NCBI GenBank assembly: GCA_964653145.1
Contig: CAZZCG010000008.1
Location: 62,001 to 126,000 of the forward strand
Reading direction: 5' to 3'
DNA: 64,000 nt
DNA from: Pseudocalidococcus sp964653145
GTDB taxonomy: Bacteria; Cyanobacteriota; Cyanobacteriia; Thermosynechococcales; Thermosynechococcaceae
This document shows positions 50,719 to 60,114 of this stretch, piece after piece. The notes under the pieces are model-generated. The model ran no database searches. It was not told the origin of the DNA and was given only the letters and a program-made list of their open reading frames with translations. Position numbers and translations under genes: made by a program. The first letter of the stretch is position 1, and each line of letters starts with the position of its first letter.

Positions 50719-53418
50719 ATGAAAATTCTCAAGATTCAAACGCTCCGTGGACCCAATTATTGGAGTATTCGCCGCGGAAAGTTGATTGTCTTGCGCTTGG
50801 ATTTAGAAGAATTTGCCGAAACTACGACTAATCTAATTCCCGGTTTTGTCGATGGCTTGATCCGGGTTTTGCCCAGTCTCTACGAACATCACTGCTCCCC
50901 AGGCCATGAGGGGGGGTTTTTAATGCGGCTGCGGGAAGGCACACTTTTAGGTCATGTCATCGAACACGTTGCCTTAGAGCTCCAAGAACTGGCTGGAATG
51001 CCCGCGGGATTTGGTCGGACACGGATGACGGCTACCGAAGGCATTTATCAAGTCGTTTTTGAATACCAGAACGAACAGGCCGGGCGATATGCCGGACGAG
51101 CCGCAGTCAGACTTTGCCAAAGCATTATTGATACTGGGACTTACCCTCAACGGGAACTGGAGCAAGACTTAGCGGATTTACGGGATTTCAAAGCCAAAGC
51201 CTCTCTTGGCCCCAGCACCGATACCCTAGTCAAAGAAGCCGAAGCTCGAAATATTCCTTGGCAAGAACTCAGCAGCCGCTCGATTATCCAGTTTGGCTAT
51301 GGGATTCATAGTCACCGGATGCAGGCCACCCTCAGCGATTTAACGGGGATTTTGGGTGTAGAGCTCGCGGGCGATAAGGAAGGGGCAAAAAAACTCCTGG
51401 CGGATGTTGGGATTCCGGTACCCAAGGGTGTGGTGATTCAATACTTGGATGAACTGGAAGATGCAATTCAAGATATTGGCGGTTATCCGATTGTAATTAA
51501 ACCCCTGGACGGCAATCACGGTCGCGGCATTTCCATCGATATTGAAACCATCGAACGGGCAGAAGAAGCCTTTGAAATTGCCAGCAGTGTCTCTAAATCC
51601 GTGATTGTTGAACGGTATCACCCCGGCCGAGATTTTCGGGTGTTGGTGATCAATGGCAAAGTGGTGGCGGTGTCTGAGCGGGTACCCGCCCATGTGGTGG
51701 GGGATGGTAAATCTACGATTCAAGAGCTGATCGACATTACCAACCAGGATCCCCAGCGGGGGGAAGGCCACGATAACGTCCTGACCAAAATTGAGATGAA
51801 CCATGATAGTTGGGAACTCCTCGACCGCCAAAATTTCACCCTCAATACTGTGCTACCGGAAGGACAAATTTGCTACCTCCGCTTTACAGCCAACCTGAGC
51901 ACCGGCGGAATTGCGGTGGATCATACCGATGAAATCCATCCCCACAATGTTTGGATTTGTCAGCGGGCGGCCCGAACTATTGGCTTAGATATCGCGGGGA
52001 TTGATGTGGTTTCCCCCGATATTTCTAAACCGATGCCGGAAGTGGGTGGGGTAATTGTTGAAGTCAATGCGGCCCCTGGATTCCGGATGCACACCTGCCC
52101 CAGTCGGGGGATTGCCCGGAATGTCGCCGAACCGGTGTTGAATATGCTCTTTCCACCCGGCCAGCCCTCCCGAATTCCCATTTTTTCGATCACCGGGACG
52201 AATGGTAAAACGACAACCACACGCCTGATTGCCCACATTTGCAAGCAAACCGGTAAGAACGTTGGCTACACCACCACAGACGGGATTTACATTGGCGATT
52301 ACCTCGTCGAAAAAGGCGATACCACTGGCCCCCAAAGCGCGCAATTGATTCTCCGGGATCCAACTGTGGAAATTGCGGTCTTAGAAACGGCCCGGGGTGG
52401 GATTTTACGTTCTGGCCTGGGGTTTGATCACTGTGATGTTGGGGTTGTCCTGAATGTTCAGGCCGATCATTTGGGAATTGGCGATATTGATACTGTTGAG
52501 CAATTGGCAGACTTAAAAGCGGTGGTGGTCGAGTCGGCCTGGCCCACGGGGTATGCAGTCCTCAATGCCGATGATCCCCTAGTGGCCGATATGGTGGAGC
52601 AGGTGAAAGCCCAAGTGGCCTTCTTTTCAATGAACCCCGATAATCGCTTAATTAAAGACCATATTCAAGCTGGGGGCCTAGCGGCGGTCTATGAAAATGG
52701 CTATCTTTCGATCCTCAAAGGTGATTGGACACTTCGCATCGAGCAGGCCGTGAATGTGCCGATGACGATGGGGGGACGGGCGAACTTCATGATTGCTAAT
52801 GCCTTAGCTGCCTGTTTAGCTACCTATGCCCAGGGAATTGCCATTGCTGATATTCGCAGTGCCTTAACCACCTTCAAAATGTCCGTGGATCAAACTCCCG
52901 GCCGGATGAACCTGATTGATTTGGGTGAGTTTAGTGCCCTAGTTGACTATGCCCATAATCCGGCTGGCTACGAAGCGGTGGGTGAATTTGTCCAGAAATG
53001 GCCAGGTGAGCGGATTGGCGTGATTGGGGGGCCTGGAGATCGACGGGATGAGGATTTAGCCCAACTCGGTGAACTCTCCGCAAAAATCTTTAATCGAATT
53101 CTGATCAAAGAAGATGATGATACCCGTGGCCGACCCCGGGGTGATGCCGCCAACTTCATTGAAATGGGTGTGATTCGGATTCCTAACCACTGCGACTATG
53201 AAATTATCCATGATGAAGTAACAGCCATTAACCAGGCCCTAGAAACTGCTAGCCCCGGAGCCTTGGTGGTGGTTTTACCCTGTGAAGTGGGCCGCACCAT
53301 TCGGATGATTGAAACCTACGGCGAAAAACATAAACTAGCCAGTAAACCCTTCTCTGAAAATGGCAATGGCCACAAAGTTGAGGAACTTGAACTGAGTACA
53401 GAAGTGAATATTGCTTAA
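50719..53418 (+). CDS. cphA: Cyanophycin synthetase CphA
   Basis: 899 aa. Makes the storage polymer multi-L-arginyl-poly-L-aspartate from Asp, Arg and ATP. N-terminal domain (KILKIQTLRGPNYWSIRR), ATP-grasp domain (GYPIVIKPLDGNHGRGISID, EVNAAPGFRMHTCPSRG) that adds Asp, and a C-terminal Mur-ligase-like domain (SITGTNGKTTTTRLIAHI, GFDHCDVGVVLNVQADHLG, DQTPGRMNLID, VDYAHNPAGYEAV) that adds Arg. Full length for the family (about 870-900). Confidence 0.98.
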   Translation: MKILKIQTLRGPNYWSIRRGKLIVLRLDLEEFAETTTNLIPGFVDGLIRVLPSLYEHHCSPGHEGGFLMRLREGTLLGHVIEHVALELQELAGMPAGFGRTRMTATEGIYQVVFEYQNEQAGRYAGRAAVRLCQSIIDTGTYPQRELEQDLADLRDFKAKASLGPSTDTLVKEAEARNIPWQELSSRSIIQFGYGIHSHRMQATLSDLTGILGVELAGDKEGAKKLLADVGIPVPKGVVIQYLDELEDAIQDIGGYPIVIKPLDGNHGRGISIDIETIERAEEAFEIASSVSKSVIVERYHPGRDFRVLVINGKVVAVSERVPAHVVGDGKSTIQELIDITNQDPQRGEGHDNVLTKIEMNHDSWELLDRQNFTLNTVLPEGQICYLRFTANLSTGGIAVDHTDEIHPHNVWICQRAARTIGLDIAGIDVVSPDISKPMPEVGGVIVEVNAAPGFRMHTCPSRGIARNVAEPVLNMLFPPGQPSRIPIFSITGTNGKTTTTRLIAHICKQTGKNVGYTTTDGIYIGDYLVEKGDTTGPQSAQLILRDPTVEIAVLETARGGILRSGLGFDHCDVGVVLNVQADHLGIGDIDTVEQLADLKAVVVESAWPTGYAVLNADDPLVADMVEQVKAQVAFFSMNPDNRLIKDHIQAGGLAAVYENGYLSILKGDWTLRIEQAVNVPMTMGGRANFMIANALAACLATYAQGIAIADIRSALTTFKMSVDQTPGRMNLIDLGEFSALVDYAHNPAGYEAVGEFVQKWPGERIGVIGGPGDRRDEDLAQLGELSAKIFNRILIKEDDDTRGRPRGDAANFIEMGVIRIPNHCDYEIIHDEVTAINQALETASPGALVVVLPCEVGRTIRMIETYGEKHKLASKPFSENGNGHKVEELELSTEVNIA

Positions 53419-53472
53419 ACTCGCTGGTATGGGTGGATTCGTGACCGCATCATTTTCCCAGGCCAAAGTTTC

Positions 53473-53814
53473 TTACCGAATTCTCATTCCCAAATGAACT
53501 AGGGCTGTTTCAATAACGTTGACACGCTCGACCAAGGTTTGCCAGTTGTTAGCCTTGACACCATAGAGGTGGTGAAAATACCGTCGGGCGTTGGGAAAGT
53601 TTTTAAATTCGTTGCGCATGGCCCTGATGGTCCAGGCCACGTTGGGGATGGTTATTAAATAACTGTGGAAATTTAATCCCTGTACTGAACCCTGCTCCTT
53701 GGTTGTGGCTAAATTTGTCCTCAAAGTTAGCGGTTTTAAGGGAGAACTTGGAGACTGTGAAAAAAACTCTTTTACTTTGGCAACTTGCCGCAGGTCAGCT
53801 TTGTCGAAATCCAT
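53473..53814 (-). CDS. Conserved hypothetical protein, 113 aa
   Basis: From ATG 53814 (GAGGA 5 nt upstream): MDFDKADLRQVAKVKEFFSQ, then a core TIRAMRNEFKNFPNARRYFH and HLYGVKANNWQTLVERVNVIETA. Soluble, basic. I do not recognise a family. An in-frame extension to 53916 is less likely. Downstream and convergent to cphA. Confidence 0.55.
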   Translation of the reverse strand: MDFDKADLRQVAKVKEFFSQSPSSPLKPLTLRTNLATTKEQGSVQGLNFHSYLITIPNVAWTIRAMRNEFKNFPNARRYFHHLYGVKANNWQTLVERVNVIETALVHLGMRIR

Positions 53815-53916
53815 GTTTTCCTCTTCAAAGTTTGAGCTGACTGCACTCATCACGTTAGGTTGTTGCCGCGGGTGTTTTCTGGATTGATTGTTGTTTTGCT
53901 CAGGAAAGCAAGGCAA

Positions 53917-54344
53917 AAATAATTGAAATTGTTACGCTTTCCCAGCATGAAGGAGGCAAATCCATTCCCTTAGATCAGGTTTCCTGAAGTCCCTACGGGA
54001 TGAAAGCTAAGGACTAGCTATTCAAAGGAGACTTAGGATTTGTTCTACGCTTTATAAGAGAGAATAACCAGGCCACATCGCTGAAAAATAGGATGATCTT
54101 GCTGGAGTTAGGATTTTGAGCACAAGAGACCATCAACCTTGCTAGCCCTAATGACACCCAGGCCAAGATTGGCTGATACACTCCTGTAATTTGGGCTATT
54201 CAGATGATTTCCATATCCCGTTCAATGGAGTCAAAACAAAGCTTTTTAGGAAAAGTAATAAAAAATAATTCTGTTTCCATTTAAGTCCCATCTAAGCGTT
54301 AACAAAGATAGAAGAATCTTGCGATTTTAATCAAAATCGTTGCC
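53917..54344. other. 428-nt intergenic region
   Basis: No gene seen. It contains AAGGAGGC and a lone segment CCCTACGGGATGAAAG near 53991-54006 that looks like the 3' part of some cyanobacterial CRISPR repeats, but only one copy is present. Otherwise AT-rich, with no hairpin plus T-run. Confidence 0.4.
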
Positions 54345-55238
54345 TCAGGTGGTCAGCTTTTTCGGAGTAACTCCCAAGAACTTCTTAAAATGCCGGATAA
54401 AATGGCTTTGATCCGTAAAACCAACTGCAATTGCCACCTGCGCAGAACTCATTTTCCCGCGTACTAGGAGCTCTTTGGCCCGTTCAATCCGACATTGAAG
54501 CAGATATTGATAGGGTGAAATACCCATGGATGCTTTGAAGAGGCGACAGAAGTAGTAGCGACTCATTCCTAATTCCTGGGCAATTGCGTCCAGCGACAGG
54601 GTTTCGGATAGGTGGGCCTGAATAAAATCAATGGCCTGTTGCAGCTTGGCCTGGGGTAATCCATCTTGATAATTTTGCAGCCGATGAGACCGAGTGCAGT
54701 ACTGCCGGAGTAAATGGGCCGAGAGTGCTGTGGCCAATCCATCAACATACAGGGGGCTTTGACTAAAGCTTAGTTTTAACTCTTGGTGTAGCAGGGAGGT
54801 GATGTTGTAAATGATTGGATCGTTGGTGTTGAGGATAGGGCGGAGTTCAACACGTTCTCCATCCACTGATTCGTGGGCTAATTCTGAGAGGTATTGGGGT
54901 TCTAGGATAAGGACGTTAAGCTTTACGAGGGTATTCCAATTTCCTCCATGGCAGGAATGGGCTGGAAATAGGCTAATCTGACCATCCGCAATGGGGGCAA
55001 TGAACTTTTTCCCGTCCAGGCAATGCTCCTGTATCCCTCGTTCATTATCCAGATGTACTGTAAGGAGATGCTGATGTGTTCTATTTTCCGGCATCTCGCC
55101 CGGCGGCTGTTCATAATACTGAACGACAAGATGATTCTGTGCCAGGTGATGATTCTGCCTGGGAGTCGAGGGCAGGATTTTCCTAATATCATCTTCTTTT
55201 CGGTAATCAACCCTTAATCGGTTTTCGGTCTCGTTCAT
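54345..55238 (-). CDS. AraC-family transcriptional regulator
   Basis: 297 aa. The N-terminal domain is a cupin-like sensor (PENRTHQHLLTVHLDNERGI, ISLFPAHSCHGGNW). The C-terminal AraC DNA-binding domain has both helix-turn-helix units (LSLDAIAQELGMSRYYFCRLFK, then MSSAQVAIAVGFTDQSHFIR) and the HFKKFLGVTPKKL ending. The inducer and targets are unknown; no metabolic neighbours point to them. Confidence 0.93.
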   Translation of the reverse strand: MNETENRLRVDYRKEDDIRKILPSTPRQNHHLAQNHLVVQYYEQPPGEMPENRTHQHLLTVHLDNERGIQEHCLDGKKFIAPIADGQISLFPAHSCHGGNWNTLVKLNVLILEPQYLSELAHESVDGERVELRPILNTNDPIIYNITSLLHQELKLSFSQSPLYVDGLATALSAHLLRQYCTRSHRLQNYQDGLPQAKLQQAIDFIQAHLSETLSLDAIAQELGMSRYYFCRLFKASMGISPYQYLLQCRIERAKELLVRGKMSSAQVAIAVGFTDQSHFIRHFKKFLGVTPKKLTT

Positions 55239-55532
55239 TCTCTGGATTTACGGGTGCTACGTTAATTAGATCTTAGGAGAAACCATGGGGGTCCATCATT
55301 GGCATTTACTTCCCTAAGTTGGCTGTGCCGGTTATCAACAATTTGGACTAACCTTCGCTCCTTGGCCTGGGGATTTTGAGAATTCAAGTTATGGAGATTT
55401 TCCCAGCCTGATTTTCGGGTTCTCATCCCAGGGGCTAAAAAAATTGTCATGTAGTGGTACAGACGAGCAGTCTAAGGTTATCCTGATAGCAATCTTTGTG
55501 CTTACCTAAAATTTCTTAACGTCGTAACTGCC
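55239..55532. promoter_or_regulatory. Divergent region AraC regulator / sigma-like gene
   Basis: 294 nt between divergent genes. A 62-codon minus-strand frame is present but has no family resemblance and weak codon use. I expect promoters for both genes here but cannot place them. Confidence 0.35.
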
Positions 55533-57047
55533 GTGAGTGCTCCCCCCCGTAGTTCCAGTCCCACCTCTCCGCTGTCATTTGGGGAGGAAGTGGAGCGTTT
55601 ACCGACGTTATTTACTGCTGCACGGCCCCAGCGACCGGGTGAGAGTAATCCCCGCCTCAGCCGAGTTTCTCCAGCCCAAACTGAGTTGATGCGCTGTCTC
55701 AGGACAATCCTAGAGCAACCGCTACCTCAAGAGGATGGCCTAGTACGCGGAGGATATCTCCAGCGTCTTGTGGAGGCCTATGCCCAATTATTTGCCAGTT
55801 GTTTGACCGCCAGCAACACTCAACTCCAGCACCAGGCCCTAGTGCAAACCGTCCAACGTCTTAGCCAAATTCCGATGACGGTGATTCAGGAGGATTATGA
55901 GCGACTGAATCGGGGCCACTACAACATTCCCCTCAAACAACTGGTTCTCTCCTTTAGTCGCCCAGTCCTCGCGCAACGGGCCACACCTCCAACCTTGACA
56001 GAAGCAGAGTGTTTTTTAGCCATTTTTATCCAGGCCCTCCGGCAACAACTCGGCTCTTTTGTGCTCTTTAGTGACGAATTTAAGCGGGATTATCGAGACT
56101 TACTCCGGAGTGTGTGCAAAGCTGCTCCTGACCCGGAACTTTGTCAAAGTAATTTACCCGGCTGGCTTTGGGAGGCGATGAAATCCTTTGATCCTTTGAA
56201 AGCCTTCAGTGCGACGGGGCATGGGCGACCCACCTTCGAGGCCTGGGTCAGAACAGTGGTTAATAATAAGCTCGCAGATGAGAAACGTAAACTCCTCAAG
56301 CGGGAAGCAGACGAACTACTTTTTTACGAGAGTCGGGCCCTGCAAATGTTTGAACAACGCTATGCGGCGGCGGGGGCGGCACTTCAAGGTGAATTAGAAC
56401 TTCAAGCCTGCTGCGACCTTATAAAAATTGTCCAAACCGAAATTACCGATCCCCGGATTCGTGCCTCGACAACCCGTTTACGTCAACAAATCGCTCAATT
56501 GCTGGGCTGGACGATTGAGTACACCCGCGAAATTCATCACCAAGTCCGGCGGATCCTCGGTCGATATGTCCAGTCCACCCGTTCCCTTAATATTACCTCT
56601 ACCGATAGCAATCAGGAATGGATTGATAACTATCCTGATGCCCGTTCCTTGCCGAATCTCGGAAATCAAGGGGTGGACTGCATGGTGGAGTTTCTCAATG
56701 ACCAACAAACCCCAACTTGGGTCAGGGATTGGTGCGAAAAACGCCGGACTCAGGCAGAAATTGCTCGGGAATTGTTTGTCAGTCAGCCAACGATTTCTCG
56801 ATGTCTCGGACGTGAATATCGTCTTTGGTTGTATCGTAAGTTTTTCAAAGACCAGCAGACTCCTGAGTGGATGAGGCGGTGGTACGAAACTCAAACAATT
56901 GCTAGTCCCCATCAACGGCGGCAGGCCCGGCGGGAAATTCATTCTGATTATGCCCGTGGGACTTTTACTGCTAAGCAGATTGATGACCAAATTGAAGATC
57001 AGCTAGAGGAGTGGTGTCTGCGTAACGGCATCTATTTTCTCGCCTAG
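55533..57047 (+). CDS. Sigma-70-like protein, cyanobacteria-specific
   Basis: 504 aa from GTG 55533. The middle has a sigma region 2-like stretch (SFDPLKAFSATGHGRPTFEA, WVRTVVNNKLADEKRKLLKRE), recalling FDP...W...NRLIDELRK of sigma factors. The C-terminal part has a region 4-like helix-turn-helix (QAEIARELFVSQPTISRCLG). The long N-terminal 200 residues (helical) and the extra C-terminal repeat (KDQQTPEWMRRWYE echoing NDQQTPTWVRDWCE) are unusual. It is followed 35 nt later by a DUF1822 gene; such pairs recur in cyanobacteria. True sigma activity is unproven. Confidence 0.75.
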   Translation: MSAPPRSSSPTSPLSFGEEVERLPTLFTAARPQRPGESNPRLSRVSPAQTELMRCLRTILEQPLPQEDGLVRGGYLQRLVEAYAQLFASCLTASNTQLQHQALVQTVQRLSQIPMTVIQEDYERLNRGHYNIPLKQLVLSFSRPVLAQRATPPTLTEAECFLAIFIQALRQQLGSFVLFSDEFKRDYRDLLRSVCKAAPDPELCQSNLPGWLWEAMKSFDPLKAFSATGHGRPTFEAWVRTVVNNKLADEKRKLLKREADELLFYESRALQMFEQRYAAAGAALQGELELQACCDLIKIVQTEITDPRIRASTTRLRQQIAQLLGWTIEYTREIHHQVRRILGRYVQSTRSLNITSTDSNQEWIDNYPDARSLPNLGNQGVDCMVEFLNDQQTPTWVRDWCEKRRTQAEIARELFVSQPTISRCLGREYRLWLYRKFFKDQQTPEWMRRWYETQTIASPHQRRQARREIHSDYARGTFTAKQIDDQIEDQLEEWCLRNGIYFLA

Positions 57048-57082
57048 TTATTGATTCAGCCTTGAGCTATTTACTTGCACGG

Positions 57083-57910
57083 ATGATGACCGATATGAAT
57101 TCTACTTTTGCTCCGACTGTTCCCATTGGCCGCCTGGAGTGGGATGCAGCCCAGTTTGTTCTCCAAGGATGTAGCCCTCAGCGTCAAGTGCGAGTCTTAC
57201 CCTACCTTTTGTCTCTCTACAGCTTCATGGCCTGGTGGGAAAATGATGCCCAGGCCTTGCGAGGGGATCCTGATCGGGAACTGTCCTTAACAACCACCTG
57301 GTGCGAACAGCCTGAAGTACTGGAACTCATTGATGTTGCCGACTTAAATATTGAAGGCACTCAGTTAGCGATTTATCCAGTGGATGGTGCCTCGAGCGAT
57401 TTTTCCCTCCACTGCCCTACCTTCCTCGGGGTTTTAAATGCTGACCGAGCGGTGGCGGTGGGCCTGGATCGAGATCGCTGTTGGGCCACCCTATTGGGTA
57501 CAGTTGACCGGGCTAGCCTTGTGCAGTTTTGGCAATCCCATCCCCCCGATAGTCATGGAAATTCCCCCGTTCCCTTGGACTTGCTCCAATCAATTTACTA
57601 CCTTCCCGAGCAACTAAGCTACCTCCATCCAACCCTACCCCAAGCTAATCCAAAACCCCTTCGTAAAACCAACCGCAATCAGCTTCCCATTGAAAGTGAT
57701 TTTATTGCCAATGCTGACCAGTTAACTGAAAAACTTCTTCAACTCGGGGTCGTTCCGCCTGCGGTAGCCAATGGGAGTGGATTGAGCAACCCTTCTTTAG
57801 CCGCCCCTGATCTGCCAGTCAACAATGGGAATACTGCCACCGTTAATCGCTTGGTGAAGGCATTACAGGTCTATCGGGGTGAATCCTCCCAGGCCAAGCT
57901 CCTTAGCTAG
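57083..57910 (+). CDS. DUF1822 protein
   Basis: 275 aa from about ATG 57083. DUF1822 pattern: VRVLPYLLSLYSFMAWWENDA, then CEQPEVLELIDVADLNIEGTQLA and RAVAVGLDRDRCWATLLGTV. Soluble, with a Pro/Asn-rich C-terminal tail. DUF1822 genes usually sit beside sigma-like genes in cyanobacteria, as here; an anti-sigma or co-regulator role is a guess from this association. Confidence 0.8.
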   Translation: MMTDMNSTFAPTVPIGRLEWDAAQFVLQGCSPQRQVRVLPYLLSLYSFMAWWENDAQALRGDPDRELSLTTTWCEQPEVLELIDVADLNIEGTQLAIYPVDGASSDFSLHCPTFLGVLNADRAVAVGLDRDRCWATLLGTVDRASLVQFWQSHPPDSHGNSPVPLDLLQSIYYLPEQLSYLHPTLPQANPKPLRKTNRNQLPIESDFIANADQLTEKLLQLGVVPPAVANGSGLSNPSLAAPDLPVNNGNTATVNRLVKALQVYRGESSQAKLLS

Positions 57911-58065
57911 GTTCTTTCCCAGAAGTTGATTCAACGGATTTACCAATGTGAAATTCTTAGTTTTTATGCCTATTTGCTTGGAAATCAAAGAAACCATTAT
58001 TTGTTTTTCAACAGGCGGTGTGTTTGAATTTCCTATGCTTGCCTAACAATGACTCTAGATTGCCC

Positions 58066-59232
58066 CTACACATGGTACACAAGTGGCTCTGAACTTAGGC
58101 GAGCAATAACCTGCTGAATCACCAGAGCGACCCAATCAATATCCGCTTCTCTTGTTGCTTTACCCAGGGTAATCCGGAGACTGGATTTGGCCAAGTTAGA
58201 ACTATATCCCATCGCCATCAGAATTGGGCTGGGTACTGAGCGACCACTGTGGCAGGCAGATCCGGAACTCACTCCCAGGCCAGCTAGGTTCAATTGCCTG
58301 ACTAATGTTTTGCCGCTCAAGGGAATTTTTCGGGAATCTGTGGCGGTAAAGCTAAGGTGATGGGGAAGACGATAAATACGGTGACCCGTGGGCTCCAGAC
58401 CAGGCCAGGGTTGTAACTGGGCAAATAGACGCTCCCGTAAGTTTTGTAAGCGAACCATTTCTGTGGTGAGTTCGGCTTCAGCTAATTCTGCGGCCACTCC
58501 AAAACCAGCGATATTTGGTAAAGCTTGAGTTCCAGATCGCAGTCCAGACTCTTGCCCACCGCCCTTTAAAAGCGGGTAGAGTTCCAGACCGGGACGAATA
58601 TAGAGGGCGCCAACCCCCTGGGGGCCGTAGAGTTTGTGACTAGATAGAGATAATAAATCAACCCCTAGGGCCTGGACATCAATGGGTAAACGGCCGGCCA
58701 CCTGAACTGCATCAGTATGAAAGAGAACTTCCCGTTGGCGACAAATTTCAGCTAGCTCAGAAATCGGCTGGAGTGTCCCTACTTCACTTTGACCATAAAT
58801 AATAGAAACCAAGACAGTATTGGCCTGGATGGCGGCTTCTAACTCTGCTGGATTTACTCGTCCCCATTGATCCACGCCCAGGCGGGTCACTTGCCAACCC
58901 TGAGCTTCCAAATCGGCCACAGGCTGACTAATTGCAGAATGTTCGACAGCGGAAATCACCAGATGTTGGGGAAAAGAATAGGCGCGGGTCACCCCATAGA
59001 GGGCCAGGTTATTTGCCTCGGTTCCCCCTGACGTAAAAACAATGCCCAAGGCGGAGGCATTAATCAACCCAGCAACCTGCATTCGGGCTTGTTCAAGGGT
59101 TGTTGCGGCCCGTTGTCCCCACTCATGTAAGCTAGCGGGATTTCCCCAAGTTGACCTGTAGACCTCTTGGATCGCAGCAATGGCTTCGGGACGACAGGGG
59201 GTTGTGGCACTGTAATCAAGATAAATCTGCAT
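58066..59232 (-). CDS. Cysteine desulfurase (NifS/IscS family)
   Basis: PLP-dependent enzyme of 388 aa from ATG 59232 (MQIYLDYSATTPCRPEAIAA) that mobilises sulfur from cysteine for Fe-S clusters or thiolation. PLP Lys in LLSLSSHKLYGPQGVGALYI; His in VISAVEHSAI; active-site Cys in GLGVSSGSACHSGRSVPSPIL. The Cys loop places it in the IscS/NifS group rather than the SufS group. No iscU or suf genes nearby. Confidence 0.95.
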   Translation of the reverse strand: MQIYLDYSATTPCRPEAIAAIQEVYRSTWGNPASLHEWGQRAATTLEQARMQVAGLINASALGIVFTSGGTEANNLALYGVTRAYSFPQHLVISAVEHSAISQPVADLEAQGWQVTRLGVDQWGRVNPAELEAAIQANTVLVSIIYGQSEVGTLQPISELAEICRQREVLFHTDAVQVAGRLPIDVQALGVDLLSLSSHKLYGPQGVGALYIRPGLELYPLLKGGGQESGLRSGTQALPNIAGFGVAAELAEAELTTEMVRLQNLRERLFAQLQPWPGLEPTGHRIYRLPHHLSFTATDSRKIPLSGKTLVRQLNLAGLGVSSGSACHSGRSVPSPILMAMGYSSNLAKSSLRITLGKATREADIDWVALVIQQVIARLSSEPLVYHV

Positions 59233-59330
59233 AGGACAAGTCGAGGAATGCCGCAATTTAGTCAGGTTAATTCCCATTGTGCCCTTCTGCAGTGACTTTT
59301 CCCAATGCCCTGGGACTGCAATACCCGCCC

Positions 59331-59789
59331 TTAGCCCCGCTTCATCGCCCGCTCCATATCCCGCTTGTCTTGTTTTTGCTTCAGGTCTTCCCGCTTGTCA
59401 TGGAGTTTTTTCCCGCGAGCAATGGCAATATCAACCTTAACCCGACCATTTTTGAGTTTCATCCGCAAGGGAACTAGGGTTAAACCCTTTTGCTCAACTT
59501 TGCCGATGAGTTTGCGAATTTCATCTTTATGTAGCAATAGTTTGCGATTGCGCCGGGGATCATGGTTGTAGGCGGTATTGGTGGTGTCATGGGGCGAAAT
59601 ATGCACATTCAGTAGCCAGGCCTCCCCATCCCGAATCCGGGCAAATCCATCCCGAAGGTTAACTTTTCCGGCACGAATGGACTTTACCTCAGTACCTTGG
59701 AGGACAACACCCGCTTCATAGGTATCTAAAATTTCGTATAAATACCGAGCTTGGCGGTTGTCACTGACGATTTTATATCCATCACTCAT
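59331..59789 (-). CDS. smpB: SsrA-binding protein SmpB
   Basis: 152-aa tmRNA partner for ribosome rescue. NRQARYLYEILDTYEAGVVL, QGTEVKSIRAGKVNLRDGFA, EAWLLNVHISPHDTTN, RKLLLHKDEIRKLIGKV and the basic C-terminal tail (GKKLHDKREDLKQKQDKRDM). tmRNA itself is not in the window. Confidence 0.97.
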   Translation of the reverse strand: MSDGYKIVSDNRQARYLYEILDTYEAGVVLQGTEVKSIRAGKVNLRDGFARIRDGEAWLLNVHISPHDTTNTAYNHDPRRNRKLLLHKDEIRKLIGKVEQKGLTLVPLRMKLKNGRVKVDIAIARGKKLHDKREDLKQKQDKRDMERAMKRG

Positions 59790-59958
59790 GTCTCATTGTC
59801 CCCAAACGTCCATCGGGATTCTCCAGCTTAACCCGTTGGGAAAAGTATTGTTGGCTTTTGGTTAGAGGAATTATCAGAATCCTGGGAGCTAATTTTCCCT
59901 GACAGGTCATTTGCACAGGCGAAAGAAGCTTCACGGATTGGATAAACACTTTTGGCAT
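59782..59958 (-). CDS. Possible small protein upstream of smpB, 58 aa
   Basis: Frame from ATG 59958 (MPKVFIQSVKLLSP) that overlaps the smpB start by 8 nt. Composition is protein-like but no family is recognised, and no ribosome binding site is clear. Translational coupling to smpB is possible; equally it may be a chance frame. Confidence 0.3.
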   Translation of the reverse strand: MPKVFIQSVKLLSPVQMTCQGKLAPRILIIPLTKSQQYFSQRVKLENPDGRLGTMRHE

Positions 59959-60114
59959 GCTCAAACAAGGCTATTCCAGTAGCTCCAAAGTTTCATCCCC
60001 AGCCTAATTGGGCATACACTGCAATCTAACGTTGAGAAGTAGCAATGCCCAAAATGATTCATCCACCGGCTTGAATAGTAACTCCATTCTAAATTCGATA
60101 CGAACTAGCCCCCA

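Noticed and set aside
53991..54006. CCCTACGGGATGAAAG resembling the end of a cyanobacterial CRISPR repeat
   Set aside because: Only one copy is present, with no spacer-repeat periodicity and no cas genes in the window.
55262..55450. 62-codon minus-strand frame between the AraC regulator and the sigma-like gene
   Set aside because: No family resemblance, poor codon use and no ribosome binding site; probably chance.
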